64,000 nucleotides of DNA, taken from contig JACKOW010000003.1 in NCBI GenBank assembly GCA_024234055.1, positions 248,001-312,000 on the forward strand. The letters run 5' to 3'. Each line of letters opens with the position of its first letter. The stretch's first letter is position 1. This DNA comes from Rhodanobacteraceae bacterium. Its GTDB lineage: Bacteria; Pseudomonadota; Gammaproteobacteria; Xanthomonadales; SZUA-5. Position numbers and translations under genes: made by a program. Shown piece after piece: positions 44,134-54,200 of this stretch. The notes beneath the pieces were generated by a model. That model did no database searches. It saw only the letters and a list, made by a program, of their open reading frames with translations, and had not been told where the DNA came from.

Positions 44134-44732
44134 GGAAGGCCAGGGCGCTCAATGGCGATTGCATCTCCGGTTCGCCGCGCCTCGCGTGAGCATCCGTGAA
44201 ACCTGTGGATCGCTAGGCAGAAAGCCCCGCTGAGACGCGCTGGCAGGCTACCGCTGAGTTCATGGCGTGCTCGGTGTCGGCGGGACGCCGGTAGCCTCCG
44301 CCGGCCTTGTCGCAAGTCGTTGATTTTCAGCGGGTCAGGTTGCTGGCGCAGCGCGCGTGACAACGCTGGTTCCACGCCGAGGCGGAAAGACTTCAAGGCG
44401 CTGTTAGCGTCACGCATTCTCCGCGCCTCCGGCAGACATCAGCGGAAACTGTGGGATCGCTGCTGGATGGGGCCGGCGAGGCAGCCCCGCTGACGCTGCG
44501 CACCGCAGGCTACACGCAAGAATGAGTTCATGGTCGCGTGCTCGGTATCCCGGACGCAGGTAGCCTCCATAACCCATATCGCAAGTTGTTGTTGCTGTTG
44601 CTAGGTCAGGTTGCTCGCGCGCTACGTCAGCACCGCTTATTCGCAGGCGCAGAGGCCGCAAAAGGCCAGGGCGCTCGATGGCGATTACACCTCCGCGCTC
44701 TCCGCGCCTCCGCGTGAACATCCAGCGAAACT
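44134..44732. repeat. Diverged repeat blocks in a 750-bp gene-free region
   Basis: Between rluB (44107) and the MerR gene (44860) no gene is seen. Two block types alternate. Block 1 (GGCCAGGGCGCTC, then ATGGCGATT, then a CTCCGCGCCTCCGCGTGA-like run) is at 44134-44201 and 44660-44732, with a partial copy at about 44418-44451. Block 2 (GAGTTCATGG ... GTAGCCTCC ... GCAAGT ... GGTCAGGTTGCT) is at 44256-44349 and 44524-44620, 268 bp apart. Pieces of block 1 recur at 8281 and of block 2 at 4039. No open frame or RNA gene is supported. Confidence 0.75.
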
Positions 44733-44799
44733 CCTTCCTTTTCCCTTTCGCCTTTGGTCTTTGACTATCCCGCCCCCTGCCCCGTAAATCACGCCGACC

Positions 44800-44831
44800 T
44801 TGACTCTGGACCATGGTCCAGGGTTCACACT
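44800..44831 (+). promoter_or_regulatory. MerR-type promoter/operator of the copper operon
   Basis: TTGACT (-35, 44800-44805) is followed by the perfect 16-bp palindrome CTGGACCATGGTCCAG (44806-44821) and a weak -10 (CACACT, 44826-44831). The 20-bp spacer (19 bp if TCACAC is the -10) is longer than normal, the hallmark of promoters that MerR-family proteins untwist. It lies 28 bp before the regulator gene and should be autoregulated. Confidence 0.8.
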
Positions 44832-44859
44832 AGGGGCCACATCAATCACGGGCCTCATC

Positions 44860-45251
44860 ATGAAGATCGGAGAACTCGCCCGGCGAGCAGACGTCTCCGT
44901 CGACACCGTGCGCTATTACGAGCGTGACGGTCTGTTGACCCCGGCAGGGCGCCAGGCCTCGGGCTATCGCGTCTATGGCGACACCGAGCTCAAGCGCATG
45001 CGCTTCATCCGGCGCGCCAAGGCACTGGGATTCTCGCTCGACGAGATCCGCGGCCTGCTGGCCCTGAGCACAGATCCGGACGTGGCTGAGGTCAGGCGAG
45101 TTGCCGTCGCCAAGATCGCCGATGTCGATGAGCGTCTTGCTGAACTGCAGCGAATTCGGGCGGGACTGAGCCGGCTCGTGACGGCCTGCCCCGGACACGG
45201 CCAGGCCGAGGCCTGCCCGATACTCAACGCCCTCAACGACGAGGCCCCGAC

Positions 45252-45255
<4 letters not shown>
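44860..45255 (+). CDS. MerR-family metal-responsive regulator (CueR-like)
   Basis: A 131-residue regulator. The N-terminal MerR winged helix (KIGELARRADVSVDTVRYYERDGLL) is followed by a dimerisation helix and a C-terminal metal loop with C110 and C119 (C-PGHGQAEA-C-PIL). CueR has a C-x7-C loop and ZntR C-x8-C, so spacing alone does not settle the metal. The CPG...CPI sequence and the downstream copper ATPase favour copper. The position that is Ser in CueR and Cys in zinc sensors appears to be Val by eye alignment. The ATG at 44860 is used; it overlaps copA by 4 bp. Confidence 0.85.
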
Positions 45256-47585
<2,330 letters not shown>

Positions 47586-47602
47586 AGGACCCTCAGAACG
47601 CA

Positions 47603-47632
47603 ACAAGCCGGTCGGAGAGCCGACCGGCTTGT
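47603..47632. terminator. Bidirectional terminator-like hairpin between copA and the CsgG-family gene
   Basis: A 13-bp perfect stem (ACAAGCCGGTCGG with its complement) and an AGAG loop lie between the converging genes. No long U-run follows on either strand, but the stem's strength and its place 17 bp after the copA stop suggest a terminator. Confidence 0.7.
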
Positions 47633-47666
47633 GCGCTCTTCAGCCTCGCTCGGGCGCAGACGAAGA

Positions 47667-48398
47667 TCAGTCGTCCAGATCCAGCGCGCCGCGGGTCTTG
47701 TCGCGACGGCGGCTTTCCTTGGCGTCATACTCGGACATGCAGCGACTGGTCTGCTTGACCATCACGCATTCCAGGTAGTCAGTGATCTCGACCAGCGCGG
47801 CGCGAATGGCCTTGCCGGCAGGGGTCTTGTTCTCGCTGGCGAGATTGCCGCCAAAGCCGCCGCGGTACAGACCGATGCTCATGCCGCCGCCCTTGCTGGT
47901 GCCCTCGATGGTGCGGGCAAAATCGATCTCGCCGGTTTCCGCATTGATGACCCGCAGATCCACGGCCAGATAGGCTTTCTCGCTCTTGCCGCCCAGCGAT
48001 ACGCCGCCGAAGCTGATACCGCCACCGGTGCTGGCAGTCTCTTCTTCGTAGGCCGTCACCGTGCCCGTGATCAGGTACTGGGCGCCGGTCAACTGACCGA
48101 TCTGGGCGCCGGTGCCGGCCTTGACCCGACCGGAAGCGGCCAGATTCTGCTCTTCCAACACCGACTGAATCTGTGCCCGCTCCAGCACCTTGAAGGCGCC
48201 GCTGGCACTGAGTTCATTGCTGAGCATGCCGGCCAGTTCCCAGCCCACGCCTCCGCGCCACCAACCGGCGCCGGATTGATTCTCGAATTCCGTCACGGCA
48301 ACCACCGGCTTGTCGCCTCGGGCCGCAGCCAGATTGGGTGCCAGGGCGAAAGCGCCCGCCATTGCCAGACCACACCACCAGATTGCTCGCATCGACAT
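47667..48398 (-). CDS. CsgG/HfaB-family exported protein
   Basis: A 243-residue protein with a signal peptide (about 1-27, AGAFALAPNLAAARG) and the CsgG-family core: KPVVAVTEFENQSG, LSNELSASGAFKVLERAQIQSVLEEQNLAASG and GAQYLITGTVT. CsgG forms the curli export pore, but many family members are periplasmic proteins of unknown role. There is no lipobox cysteine, unlike CsgG itself, so it is probably not a standard pore lipoprotein. It is the last gene of the minus-strand group that includes the caspase and autotransporter genes, 140 bp after the DUF1249 gene. Confidence 0.75.
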   Translation of the reverse strand: MSMRAIWWCGLAMAGAFALAPNLAAARGDKPVVAVTEFENQSGAGWWRGGVGWELAGMLSNELSASGAFKVLERAQIQSVLEEQNLAASGRVKAGTGAQIGQLTGAQYLITGTVTAYEEETASTGGGISFGGVSLGGKSEKAYLAVDLRVINAETGEIDFARTIEGTSKGGGMSIGLYRGGFGGNLASENKTPAGKAIRAALVEITDYLECVMVKQTSRCMSEYDAKESRRRDKTRGALDLDD

Positions 48399-48538
48399 GT
48401 CCTCAGGGCTGTACCGCCGTACCGGCGTAGACGTCAGATTGTGAATACCGCGCGCAATGCTGGCACAAGTCCAGCTCGGCGCGACGATGTGTACACAGAT
48501 TCCCTAGTGTAAACGCAAGAAAGCCAGAATCAGGGACA

Positions 48539-49093
48539 TCAGGCCATTCGAGCCGTCCGCCGCCCATCACCGCGACGCTTCGCCCCGGCTCGGTCCAGAT
48601 CCTCGACCTCCCCGGGCGCCATCATCAGCGCCCGGTCCCATTCGGGTACCGGACCGGCTTCGCGCCAGGATTGGGCGGCGTAATCCAGCTCCAGCAGATG
48701 TTCCAGCCACTTGTTGGCGAAACTGTTCATGCGCCTGCGGTACTGTGCGATCAGCCGCGCAGGGGTATCCGGCGCAAACAGGCGGACCCGATGGGCGTCA
48801 AATCGACAGTGAGTGACTTCGGCCTGCAGCGCATCGTGATAGACCCGCCAATAGGATTCCGGGTCTTCGGCGGGCGTCGATTGCTCAAAGCGCAGGCTCA
48901 ACCGCAACAGCGTCGTGTAGGGCTGCTGCTCGAGAATGTCGAGCACCAGGGCCGGCCTGCCATCGGGCTGATTCAGATAACGGCCCGGCAACAGTCGGCG
49001 GCTGTCCACCAGCTTGCGCAAGCGTTCGAAGTTGTCGCTGTAGAGGCCAAGCAGCCATTCGAAGGCGTTGGGTAGAGCTTTGGTCATGGTCAT
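48539..49093 (-). CDS. DUF1249 (YqiB-like) family protein
   Basis: A 184-residue cytoplasmic protein resembling the DUF1249/YqiB family: WLLGLYSDNFERLRKLV, LDILEQQPYTTLLRLSL, YHDALQAEVTHC and a C-terminal NSFANKWLEHLLELDY. The family has no assigned function; in E. coli yqiB is near cpdA. The ATG at 49093 is used (MTMTKALPN); an alternative is 49087. Upstream in-frame sequence overlaps the caspase gene and is not conserved. A hairpin at 49141 separates it from that gene. Confidence 0.75.
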   Translation of the reverse strand: MTMTKALPNAFEWLLGLYSDNFERLRKLVDSRRLLPGRYLNQPDGRPALVLDILEQQPYTTLLRLSLRFEQSTPAEDPESYWRVYHDALQAEVTHCRFDAHRVRLFAPDTPARLIAQYRRRMNSFANKWLEHLLELDYAAQSWREAGPVPEWDRALMMAPGEVEDLDRAGAKRRGDGRRTARMA

Positions 49094-49140
49094 CGTCTGG
49101 CGGTGCCTGTGTCGCTGTGGGCCGCCAGCAGCAGAGCTGC

Positions 49141-49169
49141 GGCGGGTGCCTTGGTGATCAGCACCCGCC
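49141..49169. terminator. Hairpin after the caspase-like gene
   Basis: GGCGGGTGC and GCACCCGCC form a 9-bp stem with an 11-nt loop, 12 bp beyond the caspase gene stop on the minus strand. It may end that transcript or protect its 3' end. No U-run is present. Confidence 0.4.
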
Positions 49170-49181
49170 GCCTGCGCCGCC

Positions 49182-51227
49182 TCAGGCGTCGCGAGGCAGG
49201 AAGAAGAACTCACTGCCTTCGTGACCGGCGTGCCGCAACGCCGAGTACTGAGGGCGCTGCGGCAGCCGGGCGACAGCGGAGCGCTGACCAACCAGTTCCG
49301 AGACCTCCTCGTATAGGCGATAGCCCTCGTTGAGTCCATCGGCCTGTTTCAGGGCAGTCAGGAAAGCCGTGGCAAACACCGAGTGCCCGCTACCGTCGTC
49401 ATCCAGCACCGGCTGCAGCCCGCCCGAGGTAATGACCGTTCGTGCCTTTACCCGGGAGATGAACAGCAGATCCTCTTCCTTGGCGTCCAGCGGGATCGGT
49501 CGGATCGCATTACCGGACATGGTGCCGGAATAGCAGGAATCGGCAACCACCATGACGTGCTTGGCCTCAGAGGCCCCCAGATAATCATTGATCTGGTCAT
49601 TGCCGATCCAGGTGGCCGGATCGTCGGTGCGACCGTCCACCGGTATCCAGTAGCCATTGCCCTTGTCGTCGATCTGGCCATGGCCGGCGTAGTAGATCAG
49701 AAGGTTGTCATTCTTTTTCATCCCCATGGTCATTTCGGCGAGCTTGGTGATGATCACCTGACGCCCGACATTGGTCAGCTTGGTGACCTTGAAACCGTAA
49801 TGAGATTGCAGTTGCTCGGCGATGGCATCGGCATCGGCAACGGCCGTCGACAGGGCCGGGAAAGAACTATAGGCGTCGTTGCCGATCACCAGCGCATGGA
49901 AGGTGCCGAGATCCTGACGCATGCGCCGCTGGAACAACTTGCTGGTCACACGCTTGGCTGCGGCCGCGCCGCCGCGATCACGGGTGATGAGAAAGCTCTC
50001 GACTGCGCTCAAGCCGTCATTTGTGATTGCCTGGATCTCCACGGGCGTGTCGCCGGCCACCAGGTCAAGGTCGATCTGGAACAGGCCATCGGAGTCAACC
50101 TTGTCGCGGTAATCGCGATCATTGACTTTGAGCGCCTTCAGGCTGCTGGCCGGATAGACCCTGCCAACCACCTGGTAGGTGGGCACCGCCGCCAGCAAAG
50201 GCGCGGCCAGCACGCCACTGCGGGTAGCGACCAGCTTGGGCGCAATCACCTGGATCTTCGGTGATGTGCCCTCGGGTGCCGGGCCACGCAGATTGGGATC
50301 AACACCCAGCGCGGTATAGAGCTTGTCGGCCTCGGCATGCGATGACGCGACTGCCTGCTCCTGAGCCGCAATCTGCTGTTCCAGCTCGGCAATGCGCTGA
50401 CTGGCGCGCTGGGCACGGGCACGATCGGCGCTCGCCGCGGCCAGCTCCGCCTTGGCTGAACTCAGCTGATTGCGCGACTGACCCAGTTCCGTTTCGAGCT
50501 GACCGAGATCGGCGCGGGTCTGTTCCAGCTGCGCACGCAGGCGGCTGACTTCGCCACGCAGTTGCTCGGTTTCTTCAGCCGCGGCGCGCCTGCGGGCATT
50601 CTCTTCTTCGGTGACCAGCTCCAGGTTGCCGCTGCTGAGACCGGAGGCCTTGCGGTACCAGTTCATCGCCATCGTCAGATCCTGGGGCACGCCCTTGCCA
50701 GCCTCATACAGGCTGCCCAGATTGATCATGGCCGAGGAACTGCCTTTCTCGGCCGCTTGCCGGTACCACTCGACGGCAGTGGCGTAGTCAGGGGTGACAC
50801 CCAGGCCTTTCTCGTAAATCTCGCCCAGATAGTTCATGGCTTCCACATCACCCTGCTTGGCGGCGGGCAGCCAGACCTTGAGCGCGGTGGCGTAGTTCGC
50901 TCGATCGTAAGCCACGTATTCGCCGCCACGGATGGCGCAATCCTTGGCCGTGGTGCGGATTGGGCGCCTGGCCGACAGATAGGTGAAGTTGCCACCCAGT
51001 TGGCGTACTTGCCCCGGCAACAGACAGTCGACGATGTACAGATCCTCGACGTTGACACCGCCCTTGGGAACTTCGGTCTTCTTGGCCAGCACGCTGGCAC
51101 TGCCCAGCAGGCCGATCACCAGCGCACTGCCCAGAATCAGGGCGAGTCGCCCGCTTGTGCTCGTGCCCGGCAGCGCCGGCTTGGCGGCAGCGACTCCCGG
51201 CTTCGTGATTGTGTCTTGTTTCGGCAT
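49182..51227 (-). CDS. Membrane-anchored SEL1-repeat / coiled-coil / caspase-like (C14) protein
   Basis: A 681-residue protein with four parts: (1) a single membrane helix at about 27-48; (2) two or more SEL1-like repeats at about 105-195 (EAMNYLGEIYEKGLGVTPDYATAVEWYRQAAEKG, then SAMINLGSLYEAGKGVPQD); (3) a long coiled coil at about 205-305; (4) a caspase-like domain at about 440-640 with catalytic H516 in YYAGHGQ and C565 in ADSCYSG. Both catalytic residues are present, so it should be an active cysteine protease. The orientation of the single helix places most of the protein in the periplasm. It starts 24 bp after the autotransporter stop, so the two are probably co-transcribed. Substrate and trigger are unknown. 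Confidence 0.85.
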   Translation of the reverse strand: MPKQDTITKPGVAAAKPALPGTSTSGRLALILGSALVIGLLGSASVLAKKTEVPKGGVNVEDLYIVDCLLPGQVRQLGGNFTYLSARRPIRTTAKDCAIRGGEYVAYDRANYATALKVWLPAAKQGDVEAMNYLGEIYEKGLGVTPDYATAVEWYRQAAEKGSSSAMINLGSLYEAGKGVPQDLTMAMNWYRKASGLSSGNLELVTEEENARRRAAAEETEQLRGEVSRLRAQLEQTRADLGQLETELGQSRNQLSSAKAELAAASADRARAQRASQRIAELEQQIAAQEQAVASSHAEADKLYTALGVDPNLRGPAPEGTSPKIQVIAPKLVATRSGVLAAPLLAAVPTYQVVGRVYPASSLKALKVNDRDYRDKVDSDGLFQIDLDLVAGDTPVEIQAITNDGLSAVESFLITRDRGGAAAAKRVTSKLFQRRMRQDLGTFHALVIGNDAYSSFPALSTAVADADAIAEQLQSHYGFKVTKLTNVGRQVIITKLAEMTMGMKKNDNLLIYYAGHGQIDDKGNGYWIPVDGRTDDPATWIGNDQINDYLGASEAKHVMVVADSCYSGTMSGNAIRPIPLDAKEEDLLFISRVKARTVITSGGLQPVLDDDGSGHSVFATAFLTALKQADGLNEGYRLYEEVSELVGQRSAVARLPQRPQYSALRHAGHEGSEFFFLPRDA

Positions 51228-51251
51228 GGTATAGATCCTCCTCTGCCGTAG

Positions 51252-54200
51252 TTAGAACTCGAAACGGGCGCCCAGGTTCACCGTCGAGCGACTCAATCCA
51301 TCCACGCCGACGCTCTCGCGCCATTGCAGATAGGCCTGTTTGCCATTGGCCAGCACATAGACCAGCCCGATGCCCACGCTACCGTAGCTCTTGTCGGGCT
51401 CCTCCGGTGACAGGCTGAAGAATTCACCCGGATCGCCACTGACGAAACTGGCATCAATGACGGTGTCGTTGTTTCGGCTTTCATGATTCCAGATCAGATC
51501 GAACTGCGGCGTCAGCACCCCGTTCGACAGACTGATCACACGATTGACCTGTATGCCGGCACCAAGTACCAGCGAACTGACCGTCTGGTCGCCGTAGCGC
51601 ACCGCAAAATCACTGCCGCGCTCGCTGAAACCGTCGACCGTGCTGCGCATGTAACGCACGAAACCGTTCGGCGTGAAGGTCCACGCACCCCGCGTGAAGT
51701 GATGCCCCAGACTGGTCGCCAGCGTCAGTTGATTGGCCTGGGTGTCGCTGGTCAGCGTTTCGTCCAGCGTGAAACCGGTGAGGTTGACCCGCAGGCGCCG
51801 CGTCTGGTCAAGGTTAACCCGACCGTAGCTCAAGCGGGTATCGAGATAGGTCAGGTCGTTCAGGTAGTAGGCACTGTAGCCGCTCAGCGTCAGCGCACGG
51901 GTCTCCAGCTTGCCATCATCGGTGAGGGCCGAATTGAACTTGTCGAAGCCCACAGCCGCGCCCATCACCCAGCGCGCACTGCGCCGGTAGTCCACGCCGG
52001 CGGTCACACCAATGGAGTCAAAGTCCAGCACTACCTCTCGGTTGCTGCCATTGACGTTCTGATCGCCGCGACTGATGGTTCCGTTCACGAAGAAACCCCA
52101 CGGACTGATGAGGTCGCCGGGGCCACCGATCTCCGGTTCGTCGGCATTCTGGAACAGACTCTGCAGCAGGGCGATGGGAATGGACTGGGTGCCGTTGATG
52201 ACGTTGAGCCCACCCAGATTGACGCCGGTACCGCCACCGCTGTGCAACTGGCTCAAGCGGGCATCAAGATTGAATGACTGCGTATTCGAGAGCTGGTTCA
52301 GGGACGCGTGCTGGGACAACACTTCTTCTGGATAGAGCGCGCGCAGGGCACTGCTGACCTCTGCATTGTTGCCGTTGGCGGCATCCTGGAACAAGGCGTC
52401 ACAAAGGGCCGACACCTGCCCTGTGGAGCCGTCGCAAAGGTCGACGACTGGATTGACCGCATCACTTGCCAGCGTATCTCCCAGCGTGGTCTGCATCAGC
52501 GAATCACTCGCCTCGGAGCCTTCCGGCGGCAGCACCTCGGTGCTCAGCAAGGAGCGGTTGTTGCCAAGTACCGGATCCGCCGTGGTGGCTGACACTGACA
52601 CCTCGTTGCTGAGCGTCGCCCGCTCATTGGGGGCATCGACGGTCACGGTCAGCTGCAGTTGTTGACCAGAGGACAGCGGTGCGCTGGCCCGACAGAGCAC
52701 CGTGCCCGCACCCGTGCAGGTCAAACCCGCCCCGGAAGCCGAGATCAGCGTGGTGCCTACCGGCAGGATCTCGGTGATCAGCACTTCCTGCGCCGCGGCG
52801 GGCCCCAGATTGCTGACCGTCACGCTGTAGCTGTAGCGCTGGGCAAAGGCGAGCGGATCGTCACTGACCGTCTGACTGATGCCGAGATCCGCCGATTCAG
52901 GCGGTGGTGGCGTCTGCGTCACGGTGATCTGGGCGACTGCGGAATTGTCGGCCGGATTGGGGTCCGTCAATGCCGAATTCACATCAAGCAGCGCCTGCAC
53001 CGAAGCGCTGGCCGCGACCCCAAGCTGAGCGCGCAGATTGAGGGCCGCACTGGCGCCCGCTGCCAGTGAGGTCAGCCGGCAGTCCACGCCACCGCCCGCC
53101 GGCACACAGGAGAAGCCGCCGCCCGATCCACTCTGAATGGTGAAGTCTCCGTTGCTGCGCGCGCGTACCAGAACATTGGCGGCTGCGGACGGCCCCAGAT
53201 TGAGCACGTCGGCAGCCAGATCGACGATGTCACCCGCCGCGGCCGACGCAGGACCGGACAGACTCAGACTGAGATCCGCAGCATTTGGCTGTACGCCGAC
53301 AATCTGGGTGCTTTCCTGGGCGCTGTTGTTGGCGCTGACCGGATCGGCCTCGGACGCGGAAACGGTAGCGCTGTTGCTGGCCGTACCGGCCCCGTCGGCG
53401 CGCACCCTCAAGCTCAGCAGCGACTCTGCACCCGGCGCCAGCGGTTCCGCCAGAGTACATTCGGACGTTCCCACCAAGGGACAGGTCCAGCCCGGTGAAC
53501 TGCTGCCCAGCACCGCGAGGTTCAACGAGGGGCTGTTGACCACGCGTATGCCGCTGGCCGTACCCGGCCCCAGATTTCGCACCCGGATCAGATAGTTGAA
53601 CGGCGTGCCAGCGGTTGCCGGATCGGCGCTGTCACTCATCTCCAGGGCCAGGTCGGCACTGCCGGGCGGCGGCGTGTTGGTAACCGTAACCGTCGCATTG
53701 GACGCCTGTGGTGCCAGCCCCAGCGCCTGCAGCTGCGCGCGATTGACGAAACTACCGGCGCTGGTCGGCAGCGTTTCCAGCACGATGGTGCTGCTGGCAC
53801 CGGCCGCAAGTGAGGGCCGGCGGCAGTCCACGCGCCCGGCATTGAAAGTGCAGGTCCAGCCATCACTACTGGCGGTCACGAAATCAAATCCCGACGGCAA
53901 ATCATCCAGCACCACCAGACCCAGTGCCTCGCTCTGGCCAGCGTTGCTCACGGTCAGGTCGAACACGGCCATCTGCCCCAACACGACCGAAGCGCTCCGC
54001 GCCTGTTTGCTGAAGCTCAGTGATTGCGACTGCGTGATCGTCGTCGCCTGCGAGGCCGAGCTTCCAAGCGTGTTCTGCAGGCTGCTGGCCTGGGCAGTGT
54101 TGGTCACGGTGCCCGTCGCGTTGCCGCGCACGCGCAGACTCACACTGGCGCTGGCTCCGGGCGCCAGGGGCCCCGGATTGCTGCAATTGACCACGACCGG

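Noticed and set aside
43083..44417. Minus-strand frame across the rluB tail and repeats
   Set aside because: Arg/Pro-rich product with no domain; arises from GC-rich repeats.
44108..44800. Small genes in the gap before the MerR gene
   Set aside because: Possible frames are short, lie in diverged repeats and have no ribosome binding sites.
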